From Actinomycetota bacterium (GTDB taxonomy: Bacteria > Actinomycetota > AC-67), in NCBI GenBank assembly GCA_041658565.1, contig JBAZZY010000025.1, positions 1-41,183 of the forward strand: a DNA stretch of 41,183 bases. Direction: 5' to 3'. Shown one piece after another: positions 1-6,592 of this stretch. Each line of letters starts with the position of its first letter. Positions within the stretch are counted from its first letter, which is position 1. The position numbers were made by a program, and so were the translations under genes. The notes beneath the pieces are model-generated. The model saw only the letters and a list, made by a program, of their open reading frames with translations, was not told where the DNA came from and ran no database searches.

Positions 1-21
1 GGGGGGTTACGGTTTCGCGCG

Positions 22-38
22 TTCCGAAAAGTTCGGAA
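22..38. repeat. short inverted repeat upstream of the first gene
   Basis: A 7-bp perfect inverted repeat (TTCCGAA, 3-nt gap, TTCGGAA) lies 28 bp before the ATG at 67. It could be an operator or an mRNA hairpin. Only the symmetry is seen and no regulator can be assigned. Confidence 0.35.
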
Positions 39-66
39 TGACAGGAAATGGGCGAAGGGGGAAGTC

Positions 67-441
67 ATGCGGGCACGACGTGTTGTGCTTGGGTTGGTCG
101 TACTTGCAGCGGGGCTGTCGACCGCGGCGGCGTCAGCGAACGAGGTGCGGACGTGCGTGCGGGTTAACGGCACGGACACCTGCACCGGCACTGGATCGGG
201 GACACTGGTTGATCAAACCGTCTGCGTGTGGGTGCCACCGCATGCGATGGTGGCGGTGTGCACGTACGGCAAAGCAGGATCGGTCGGGTTCACCGGCGTC
301 ACGGGCACGGGTGACGGGAAGGCGGGGAACGTCGTGACCTTCGCCAATGGGTCTCCCGTGGCCGGTGCGCACTACAACACCGGAGGCGTAAGCGCAGGCG
401 TCAGTGTTGGGGGCGCGTGCACGGTGGGGTCTTGCAACTAG
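67..441 (+). CDS. small exported protein of unknown function
   Basis: A 124-residue protein. The first 25 residues form a Sec signal peptide: RAR-R, a hydrophobic stretch around LGLVVLAAGL, then an AxA-type site near ASA. The mature part is rich in Gly, Val and Thr and has six cysteines, including CVRVNGTDTC and a C-terminal CTVGSC, so disulfide bonds are likely after export. The start is supported by a purine-rich Shine-Dalgarno stretch (gaaggggga) a few bases upstream. I recognise no domain. It is convergent with the methyltransferase gene, with a strong hairpin between them. Confidence 0.7.
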   Translation: MRARRVVLGLVVLAAGLSTAAASANEVRTCVRVNGTDTCTGTGSGTLVDQTVCVWVPPHAMVAVCTYGKAGSVGFTGVTGTGDGKAGNVVTFANGSPVAGAHYNTGGVSAGVSVGGACTVGSCN

Positions 442-462
442 TTTGATTACCGGAAGAGGAGA

Positions 463-501
463 GCAGTGACGGGGGGGGATTCAATCCCCCCCCGTCACTG
501 C
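463..501. terminator. perfect 16-bp hairpin between convergent genes
   Basis: The arms at 463-478 and 486-501 are exact reverse complements (GCAGTGAC plus eight G, against eight C plus GTCACTGC), with a 7-nt loop. It lies 22 bp past the stop of the gene at 67-441 and includes the last codons and stop of the minus-strand methyltransferase. There is no U-tract on either side, so bidirectional termination or 3'-end stabilisation is inferred from position and stem strength. Confidence 0.55.
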
Positions 502-1110
502 CGGGCCCTTGGAGGGCCGCTGCCACACCGCGGTGTCGCGCAAGCGCCTGCCGTCAATGTGGAGGAGCGGCCAGTCGGCGGGGACTCCCCAATCATCGAG
601 TCGTGAGAGCTGGCGCGCGTTGTCGATCACGAGGTGACCCCCGGGTTTGATCTTGGACAGCACGCGGGCGACGCAGTTCTGCCGCATTGCCCCGTCGACC
701 AACACGAGGTCGAGAGCCCCGTCGACGAACTCCGCACTGACCATCGCGTAGGGGCTTTCGGACCAGTAGAAGTCATCGTCCATGGCTGCGGTGTCGGGTA
801 GCGGAAGGAACCGCAAGTCGACGTTGGTGAGGCCACGATCGGCCAGCGTTTCTCGGACCTGTCGGTACCAGCCGGCGTCGTGCTCGATGCTCGTGAGTCG
901 GCCGACGCGGCGAGCCAGCCAGGTGGTACTGCGACCGGCCCCCCATTCGAGGACGTTTGATTCGGTGGTCAGAACCGAGTCGATCAGCTTGATCGCGCCG
1001 GGATCCAGCCAAGGGTGATCGGGATGCCTGGTCTCGTACGCCTTTCGCCAGATCGCGTGCGCCCAGATCGACGGGTGCTTCAAGAAGTGGACGAGGTGAT
1101 GTCGGTTCAT
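481..1110 (-). CDS. class I SAM-dependent methyltransferase
   Basis: A 209-residue Rossmann-fold methyltransferase. Motif I is LEWGAGRST (residues 54-62), followed by the acidic end of strand 2 (SIEHD, 74-78) and a later VLVDGA strand, as in small-molecule O-methyltransferases. The N-terminus is short and has no signal peptide, so the protein is cytoplasmic. The substrate cannot be told. The ATG at 1110 sits exactly 6 nt after TAAAGT on the minus strand, matching the leaderless promoter pattern seen repeatedly in this window, and no Shine-Dalgarno is needed. The last codons lie inside the hairpin shared with the convergent gene. Confidence 0.8.
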   Translation of the reverse strand: MNRHHLVHFLKHPSIWAHAIWRKAYETRHPDHPWLDPGAIKLIDSVLTTESNVLEWGAGRSTTWLARRVGRLTSIEHDAGWYRQVRETLADRGLTNVDLRFLPLPDTAAMDDDFYWSESPYAMVSAEFVDGALDLVLVDGAMRQNCVARVLSKIKPGGHLVIDNARQLSRLDDWGVPADWPLLHIDGRRLRDTAVWQRPSKGPAVTGGD

Positions 1111-1116
1111 GGGATT

Positions 1117-1122
1117 ACTTTA
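1117..1122 (-). promoter_or_regulatory. putative -10 element of the methyltransferase gene
   Basis: TAAAGT on the minus strand, then 6 nt (AATCCC), then ATG. This is the TAnnnT-N6-start spacing expected for a leaderless transcript. No good -35 is visible. Confidence 0.5.
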
Positions 1123-1141
1123 CGCGCCGATTACGCCGATG

Positions 1142-1215
1142 GGGCGCGCGCCGGCGCGGTGGCGCCGCGCGAGATCTTGGTAAGCGCTTGGGTTGCCGCT
1201 GATCCACAACCCTGC
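1142..1215 (-). pseudogene. decayed copy of the 3' end of the gamma-carbonic anhydrase gene
   Basis: Bases 1142-1215 match 1949-2022 at 67 of 74 positions. The second segment is the 3' end of the gamma-carbonic anhydrase gene. Read on the minus strand, the copy gives LWISGNPSAYQDLARRHRAG, against LWVKGNPSAYQDLAQRHRAG in the intact gene. Upstream of LW the two diverge completely, so only the last 25 or so codons remain. The 1111-1347 interval holds nothing else I can support. Confidence 0.65.
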
Positions 1216-1347
1216 GGCAGCGTCGTTGAGATCCCCGATTGCGAAGTGGACGGCTGGGCGCGCAAAGTCGCGCGTGCGCGAAGACGCCGTCCGGACGGTG
1301 AGTTGCGCGCCAAAACCGCTCTTGTCGTTCGTCGGCGACGCGTTCGG

Positions 1348-1836
1348 CTAGAGGGTTGTGCTCATGATCTGTGCGCCGCTCAGGGCATCTATGAATACGG
1401 CCACGGAGACGGAGACGGGTTTCGGGGGCCGCCCATGCTCTCCCCTCCACGGGCCGCGAAGGTACATGCTTGCGTCGTCCAGCAGCACCACGTAGGCGGG
1501 CACATCCGATATCGAGAGGGGCGAGTTCTCGGTCTCGCCGACATGTTGCTTCGTATCCGTGAATCCGCCGAGGTATATCCCGGCAAAGGTCGCGCGCTGG
1601 AACTGGTGTTCAGCGAGGCGACGCGCCTGGTCTGCGGTTACACCCGCCGAGGCCACCTGCGCAGCCCGCGCGTCATCAAGGGGCGTGAGGATCGCTCCTA
1701 CGCCGACAAGTCGATCGCGGAACGCCTCCGGTGGGTTCACCGCGGCAATGGCGGTTGGTCGGGATAGGACCCCGACCCACGCGCCGGCCAGGGAGACCCC
1801 TATCCCCACTGCCGCAAGAGCCGTTTTCGCCTTCAT
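1348..1836 (-). CDS. exported protein of unknown function
   Basis: A 162-residue protein if started at the ATG at 1836, which has a good Shine-Dalgarno (gagaggggag) just upstream; a longer reading from 1860 lacks one. Residues 1-30 form a signal peptide or membrane anchor (KAKTALAAVGIGVSLAGAW). The rest is soluble and mixed alpha/beta, with a helical stretch resembling TADQARRLAEHQFQRA and a C-terminal strand-rich part. I recognise no family. Its neighbours (methyltransferase, gamma-carbonic anhydrase) give no functional clue. Confidence 0.65.
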   Translation of the reverse strand: MKAKTALAAVGIGVSLAGAWVGVLSRPTAIAAVNPPEAFRDRLVGVGAILTPLDDARAAQVASAGVTADQARRLAEHQFQRATFAGIYLGGFTDTKQHVGETENSPLSISDVPAYVVLLDDASMYLRGPWRGEHGRPPKPVSVSVAVFIDALSGAQIMSTTL

Positions 1837-1941
1837 GCGATCTCCCCTCTCGGGCCGCATTCAGCCTAGTCCGTTCCGCCTGAAAGTGGAGGCCTCTGCG
1901 CCCACGCTTTGAAGCGGGCCGCGATGGGGGCCGTGGGACTC

Positions 1942-2466
1942 CTAGGCTGGGCGCGCGCCCGCCCGGTGGCGCTGCGCGAGATCTTGGTAAGCGCTTGGGT
2001 TGCCCTTGACCCACAACTCTGCCGGTGTTCCCGGGATGGGTCCGCGTACCTTGGCTGGTACGCCGACCACCAGAGTGTCCTCGGGGACCTGCATTCCCGG
2101 GGGAACCAACGCACCGGCGCCGACCATCGCGCGCGCGCCGATCACCGCTCCGTCCAGCACGGTTGATCCGTTGGCGACCATTGCTTCGGCGCCGAGGGAC
2201 GCTCCGTGGATTACGCACAGATGGCCCACGGTCGCACCGGGTCCGATTTCCAGCGTGGCCCCCGGTGGGCCGTGCAGCACCGAACCGTCCTGGACGTTGG
2301 CTCCCGCTCGAATCCGAATCGGTCCGTAGTCGCCGCGCACAACCGCGCCGTACCAAACCGAGGCGTTCTCCTCGACGACGACGTCGCCGACGATCGTCGC
2401 CGTCTCGGCGATGAACGCGGTCTCATGGATCTGGGGCGACTTACCCTCGAACTCGAATAGCGGCAT
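1942..2466 (-). CDS. gamma-class carbonic anhydrase / YrdA-like hexapeptide protein
   Basis: A 174-residue left-handed beta-helix protein made of hexapeptide repeats (for example ATIVGDVVVEENASVW). Three histidines at the expected zinc positions, H65 (VLHG), H82 and H87 (VGHLCVIHG), fit a metal-bound trimer, and the C-terminal tail NPSAYQDLAQRHR is typical of the family. Gamma-class enzymes interconvert CO2 and bicarbonate, but many YrdA-like members have weak or unknown activity. The start at 2466 is chosen because GGGAGGTC lies just upstream and MPLFEFEG is the usual N-terminus; a longer reading to 2544 adds a non-homologous tail. A partial copy of the 3' end lies at 1142-1215. Confidence 0.85.
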   Translation of the reverse strand: MPLFEFEGKSPQIHETAFIAETATIVGDVVVEENASVWYGAVVRGDYGPIRIRAGANVQDGSVLHGPPGATLEIGPGATVGHLCVIHGASLGAEAMVANGSTVLDGAVIGARAMVGAGALVPPGMQVPEDTLVVGVPAKVRGPIPGTPAELWVKGNPSAYQDLAQRHRAGARPA

Positions 2467-2595
2467 TCGCAGACCTCCCGGGGTGCGGATGTTCCGGCTC
2501 ACCGCAAAACGGCCCTCGACGCCGGAACCAAGTCGGGCGATCATACGTCAAAGAGGACACGTTCCAACCGGGAGCGCGTCGAGGAGGAGGAGAGC

Positions 2596-3294
2596 ATGCG
2601 CCCAGTGCGTATGGCTGCGCTGGTCGCGGTCCTTGCGGCCGCAACGATTCCGGCAAGGGCGCAAGTGCCTTCTGCAGGAGCAGGCATCGGGATGGATTCG
2701 TCTGCCGATGCTTACTGGGAGACGACGCAGGATGTCTCCGACACTCAGGTGCGGATCTCGGTGCGGTATTTGGCCGCCTCCGCGGGACGCAATGGCTGGT
2801 CTGAGGTATTCACCGGATCGATGTTGTGCGACAAGACGGATGATGGCGGTGGCGGCGGTGATCCGGGAATGGGTCCACGCGATCCCGAAAGCCCGCCGCT
2901 TCCCGGGGATGTCGAGCCGGTCCCCTGCGTGGTGGAGAATTGGGCTCAAGGCTGGGCCGATCCGGGTTCGTTCACTTTCAAGATGAACCCGCTGCTGCTT
3001 CGTTCCGCGCACCTCGAAGGCACGTACTGGATGCAGTCCTACGATGACGAAGGCAACCCGATAGACGATGGCCGCGAGACGATCGTCGTGGCCGACTGGA
3101 CCCCCGATGGGCGGATCCAGCGTGGTGGCGGCACCCAGTCGTTCCACAGCGGTTGCACGGTGTTTGCGTCCGACTACGAGGGCGCCTACAGGCAGGCAGT
3201 CGCCGCTGCGACCTTTGATGAGGTCGATTTCGGTCCGTCGACTTTCGCCGGCATGGGGTCTGGATTGGGAGTGGACGTTCAATTTGAGTGCTGA
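2596..3294 (+). CDS. exported protein of unknown function
   Basis: A 232-residue protein with a clear signal peptide (MRPVRMAALVAVLAAATIPARAQ; cleavage near ARA-Q). The mature part looks beta-rich, with a Gly-rich/Pro-rich linker (DDGGGGGDPGMGP) around residues 83-100, and four cysteines, the last at the C-terminus. A strong Shine-Dalgarno (gaggaggagga) precedes the ATG. No known domain is recognised. The gene is monocistronic and followed by a strong hairpin shared with etfA. Confidence 0.7.
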   Translation: MRPVRMAALVAVLAAATIPARAQVPSAGAGIGMDSSADAYWETTQDVSDTQVRISVRYLAASAGRNGWSEVFTGSMLCDKTDDGGGGGDPGMGPRDPESPPLPGDVEPVPCVVENWAQGWADPGSFTFKMNPLLLRSAHLEGTYWMQSYDDEGNPIDDGRETIVVADWTPDGRIQRGGGTQSFHSGCTVFASDYEGAYRQAVAAATFDEVDFGPSTFAGMGSGLGVDVQFEC

Positions 3295-3307
3295 ACCACC
3301 CCAAGAA

Positions 3308-3341
3308 ACGACGAGGCCGCGGTTTCCCGCGGCCTCGTCGT
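3308..3341. terminator. bidirectional terminator hairpin between exported protein and etfA
   Basis: A perfect 15-bp stem (3308-3322 against 3327-3341, loop TTTC). On the minus strand it is followed by TTTCTT, a short U-rich tract, which fits termination of the etfBA transcript. It also lies just past the stop of the plus-strand gene. Confidence 0.75.
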
Positions 3342-3353
3342 CGTCCGCCGGTC

Positions 3354-4313
3354 CTAGCCCTTGCGGGAGCGGACCTCCTCGACGAGCTTCGGCGTGATCT
3401 TCAGTGCGTCGCCGACCACTCCGAGGTCGGCGAGCGAGAAGATCGGTGCTTCGGCGTCCTTGTTGATGGCAATGATGCGATCGGAGGACTTCATGCCGAC
3501 GATGTGCTGCGTGGCACCAGAGATGCCGATGGCGATGTAGACCTTCGGCTTCACCGTCTTGCCGGTCTGACCGATCTGAAGCGCGAACGGGACCCAGTCG
3601 GCGTCGACGATGGCGCGCGTGGCGCCGATCGCGGCGTTCGGGATCTCGGCCGCCAGATCCTCCAGCAACTTGACGTTGGCCTTGTCTCCGAGCCCGCGTC
3701 CGCCGGCCACGATGACCGTTGCGTCTTCGAGCTTGGGACCGGTCGCGGCGACCTCGTGGCGCTCGACGCGCTTCGCGCGCTTCGCTTCTTCGGGGACGGC
3801 TACGTCAACGGCCACCACGTTCGCGCTTCCGCCGGACGGAGCCGCGTCGAGCGACTTCGGACGGACGAGCACGATCTTGGGGTCCGGACCGTTGAGCTGT
3901 GTCGTCACAATCTGCGCGCCGCCGAAGATGGCCGTCGTGGCCTTGTCGGCGCCCAGAATGTCGGCGGCGTTGGACATCACCGTCGAACCGGTCTTCGCGG
4001 CGAGCCGCGAGGCGACGTCCCGGGAGTCGTAGGTCATCGGGAAGATGACCATGTGCGGCTGGTGCTCGCCGATCAACTTGTGAAGCGTGAACGCGGCCGG
4101 CTCGGCGATGTAGTCGCTGTAGACGGCGTCGTCACTCGCGTAGACGGTTGCGGCGCCGTGCTCGCCGAACGCTGCGGCGGCAGCGGTTGCGCCCGGACCA
4201 AGTGCGACGACCGAGACTTCACCAAGCTCGCGAGCCTTCGTGAGGATCTCGAGCGTGGTCTTGAATCCGGTGGAGTCCGGCGTGACCTCTCCGTAAACCC
4301 AGATCTTCGCCAT
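3354..4313 (-). CDS. etfA: electron transfer flavoprotein alpha subunit
   Basis: A 319-residue ETF alpha subunit (FixB). The N-terminal domain (1-190) starts MAKIWVYGEV, and the C-terminal FAD domain carries GGRGLGDK and the FAD-binding segment with GISGATQH, followed by IIAINKDAEAPIF. ETF takes electrons from acyl-CoA dehydrogenases and passes them to ETF-quinone oxidoreductase in the membrane. It overlaps etfB by ATGA, so the two are translationally coupled. No quinone oxidoreductase or acyl-CoA dehydrogenase gene is in this window. Family assignment is secure; physiological partners are inferred. Confidence 0.95.
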   Translation of the reverse strand: MAKIWVYGEVTPDSTGFKTTLEILTKARELGEVSVVALGPGATAAAAAFGEHGAATVYASDDAVYSDYIAEPAAFTLHKLIGEHQPHMVIFPMTYDSRDVASRLAAKTGSTVMSNAADILGADKATTAIFGGAQIVTTQLNGPDPKIVLVRPKSLDAAPSGGSANVVAVDVAVPEEAKRAKRVERHEVAATGPKLEDATVIVAGGRGLGDKANVKLLEDLAAEIPNAAIGATRAIVDADWVPFALQIGQTGKTVKPKVYIAIGISGATQHIVGMKSSDRIIAINKDAEAPIFSLADLGVVGDALKITPKLVEEVRSRKG

Positions 4314-5077
4314 CAGATGACCTTCGCTTCCTTGAGGAAATCGGCGATCTTCGCTGCGCCGGTTCCGTCGTCCTCGAACTTCTCACCGGCACCGCGCGCG
4401 GGAGCGGGAGTGACTTCGGCGACCGTCTGCGAGGCGGTGACGTCCTCTGCCGACAGTCCGAGGTCGGCGACCTTGAGCTGCTCGACCGGCTTGGACTTCG
4501 CCTGCATGATGCCCTTGAACGTCGGGTAGCGGGGCTCGTTCACTCCTGCGGTGACGGTCACCAGCGCGGGCAGCGGGCACTCAACATCGTCGTACCCGTT
4601 CTCGGTCTGGCGCTGCACGTGAAGCTTGCCGTCGCCGATCTCGATGTGCTTGGCGAAGGTCGCCTGCGGGACGCCGAGTAGTTCGGCGATGGTGCCCGGA
4701 ACGGTTCCGGTGTATCCGTCGGTGGACTCGGTCCCCGCGACGATGAGGTCGAACCCGGCGTGCTTGACCGCAGCGGCGAGCACGCGGGCAGTTGCCAGAG
4801 AATCCGCACCCGCCAGCTGATCGTCGGAGACCAAGATGCCTTTGTGCGCACCCATGGAGAGCGCGCGACGAATTGCTTCCAAGGCCTTTTCGGGGCCCAT
4901 GGACACGACCGTTACTTCGCCGCCCTGCGCTTCAACGAACTTCAGCGCGGCCTCGACGCCGAACTCATCCCCGGGGTCGAGCACGTTTTGGGCGACATCG
5001 CGCTTCAGTCGCCCGTTGACGAGTTCGTACGGGTTGTTCGGGTCCGGGATCTGCTTGACCAGGACACAGATATTCAT
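4313..5077 (-). CDS. etfB: electron transfer flavoprotein beta subunit
   Basis: A 254-residue ETF beta subunit (FixA) starting MNICVLVKQIPDP. The family signature region VQRQTENGYDDVECPLPALV and the TTDGYTG-like nucleotide-binding loop (here ESTDGYTGTVPG) are present. It binds AMP and forms the heterodimer with EtfA. It is the first gene of the etfBA operon. Upstream on the minus strand GATAAAAC may be part of a promoter about 10 nt before the ATG. The length is normal. Confidence 0.95.
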   Translation of the reverse strand: MNICVLVKQIPDPNNPYELVNGRLKRDVAQNVLDPGDEFGVEAALKFVEAQGGEVTVVSMGPEKALEAIRRALSMGAHKGILVSDDQLAGADSLATARVLAAAVKHAGFDLIVAGTESTDGYTGTVPGTIAELLGVPQATFAKHIEIGDGKLHVQRQTENGYDDVECPLPALVTVTAGVNEPRYPTFKGIMQAKSKPVEQLKVADLGLSAEDVTASQTVAEVTPAPARGAGEKFEDDGTGAAKIADFLKEAKVI

Positions 5078-5102
5078 AGTGCAAGGGTTTTATCGCAGGA
5101 CG

Positions 5103-5129
5103 CCCGGTGGGGCGAATCGACCCCCCGGG
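5103..5129 (-). terminator. GC-rich hairpin after the split-barrel gene
   Basis: CCCGGTGGGG (5103-5112) pairs with CCCCCCGGG (5121-5129) around an 8-nt loop, with one mismatch or bulge. It lies about 14 bp past the stop of the 5143-5640 gene and upstream of etfB. There is no U-tract, so the terminator role is inferred from position. Confidence 0.4.
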
Positions 5130-5142
5130 TCAGAATCAGTCC

Positions 5143-5640
5143 TCAGAGCGCGGCAGGGTCGGTTGCGTACGACAGCAGGCGTTCGGGCGTGATCATCGCC
5201 AAGACCTCGACCCATGGCGGCAGTGAGCCGTCGGGCGCGCGAAACGGCGCCCGGACGTCGGGGGCGGCCTCCAACGCGCGCACCAGTCGTGCCGTGCCGT
5301 CGACGATCACGACCGCGCGCTCCTGGCCGGACTCCTCCGACACGACCAGCGACGCGTGGGGATGCATCCGTAGGTTCGAGACGCGCGCGGCGGACTCCAA
5401 GGAGGCGAGCACGAAACGGGTTCCGACGAGCGCGTAGCCGACCGGTCCGGCCTGCGGGCGTCCGTCGGGACGCACCGTGGCAAGCACCGCGGTTCGGTGG
5501 CGTGAGAGGAACGCGAACAGCCCTTCGCCGTCCATGCGGTGATCCGCCGGGTAGGCTCGCCGGGTCGACTCGGAGGCGCGCGCGAGGCTGGCTTCCTGGA
5601 TCCGTGCCAGGTCGTCGATTGGTGCGGCCCCCGGCCTCAC
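5143..5640 (-). CDS. PPOX-class FMN/F420-binding split-barrel protein
   Basis: A 165-residue pyridoxamine-phosphate-oxidase-like split barrel. The core runs VLATVRPDGRPQAGPVG, then a strand pair ending in ARVSNLRMHPHASLVV, the typical cofactor-contacting region. Such proteins bind FMN or F420 and reduce small molecules; which cofactor is used here cannot be read from sequence. The start codon is GTG, overlapping the stop of the upstream lipoprotein gene as GTGA, so translation is probably coupled. The N-terminal 35 residues before the barrel are helical and variable. Confidence 0.75.
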   Translation of the reverse strand: MRPGAAPIDDLARIQEASLARASESTRRAYPADHRMDGEGLFAFLSRHRTAVLATVRPDGRPQAGPVGYALVGTRFVLASLESAARVSNLRMHPHASLVVSEESGQERAVVIVDGTARLVRALEAAPDVRAPFRAPDGSLPPWVEVLAMITPERLLSYATDPAAL

Positions 5641-6503
5641 TTCTTCGGCGTGAGCCCCGTCAGCTCCTGAACGGATTCCGTGGTGGCCTTCTCAGTTCCA
5701 AATGTCATGTCCGCAGTGCTCTGTTCGCGAACGCGCAACCGGTAGTCGGGCGAGAACCACGTCGTGGCGTCCTGCTTCTGATCGAAGCCCGACCCGGTCG
5801 TGTGGACGGTCGATTCGACGACGAATGTGTCCACTGCGACCCCGCCGATCGTGCGCTTTTCTGTGCGCACGATCTCTGCAGTCATTTCGGTTGTGGTTCC
5901 CTGGCATGTGGCCTTCGACGCCCACTTCGCTCCCACCTTCAGCGGGAGCGGCAGCGTCTTGAGCGGAGGCTGCAGTGCGCACGTGTAGTTGTTGGTGACG
6001 ACCTGCTCGATGTAGATGCCGTCCGCGGCGAACAGATACGTGATGTCCGAGCTGCCGCCTTCGGCTGCGACGTGGTGGACCTGGCGCTTTGCGCCACCGT
6101 CGGCGAGCGTTGCCGGATCTATCTTCAGCGTCGCCTCGTCGGGCAAAGGCTGGGTCTTTCCCTGCGACGTCACGGTTCCCTTGACCGTGTACGTGTAGGT
6201 GCCGGAGGCCGGCGGGTCGCTCGGTGAAGCCTTTCCGGGCGGCGGTGCCGGCGGGGCCGGAGTTCCTTTGGGTGTCGTCGCGGCGGTTGCGGTCGCGCGC
6301 TGACTCTGGACGGCCTCGGCCTGCTTGGAAGCTTTGGCTGCGGCGCTGGCTCCGGCGGAACCACTCATCAGACTGGCCGCGGGTACCGGGCTGGACTTGG
6401 GGCCGGCTGCGGAGCCGGTTTGCTTGGAGCCACCGCACGACGTGGTCACGAACATGAGCGCGACGAGTGCGGCGAGGATTTGGGAAAGCCTGCGTGAGTT
6501 CAC
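5637..6503 (-). CDS. lipoprotein of unknown function, paralogue of the 27941-28864 protein
   Basis: A 288-residue protein with a lipoprotein signal peptide (lipobox VTTSC, lipidated Cys at 23). A low-complexity Ala/Ser/Pro/Thr linker runs to about residue 98, followed by a beta-rich domain. That domain shares an order of short motifs with the protein at 27941-28864: a KVG..W segment, a TxRxIGG/IGS..V segment, W(F/I)(S/A)PxYR, and a TxxS(V)..LTPK-like end. This suggests a lineage-specific surface family. The start is GTG, with TACCTT 8 nt upstream on the minus strand as a possible leaderless promoter. The gene is coupled to the split-barrel gene. Confidence 0.7.
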   Translation of the reverse strand: MNSRRLSQILAALVALMFVTTSCGGSKQTGSAAGPKSSPVPAASLMSGSAGASAAAKASKQAEAVQSQRATATAATTPKGTPAPPAPPPGKASPSDPPASGTYTYTVKGTVTSQGKTQPLPDEATLKIDPATLADGGAKRQVHHVAAEGGSSDITYLFAADGIYIEQVVTNNYTCALQPPLKTLPLPLKVGAKWASKATCQGTTTEMTAEIVRTEKRTIGGVAVDTFVVESTVHTTGSGFDQKQDATTWFSPDYRLRVREQSTADMTFGTEKATTESVQELTGLTPKK

Positions 6504-6511
6504 AAAAAGCG

Positions 6512-6517
6512 AAGGTA
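6512..6517 (-). promoter_or_regulatory. putative -10 element of the lipoprotein/split-barrel operon
   Basis: TACCTT on the minus strand, 8 nt before the GTG start at 6503. It resembles the TAnnnT elements in front of other genes here but with 2 nt more spacing. Confidence 0.35.
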
Positions 6518-6592
6518 CCCCTCGGCGTGGAGCGCGGCAAACTCACCCCCCGTGTTTGCCCGAGGGCGAGGCCTGCGTGCAGGATGCCGCGC

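Noticed and set aside
1015..1767. 250-residue plus-strand frame across the methyltransferase start and the exported-protein gene
   Set aside because: It runs antisense to two better-supported genes and includes the decayed carbonic anhydrase tail; no domain.
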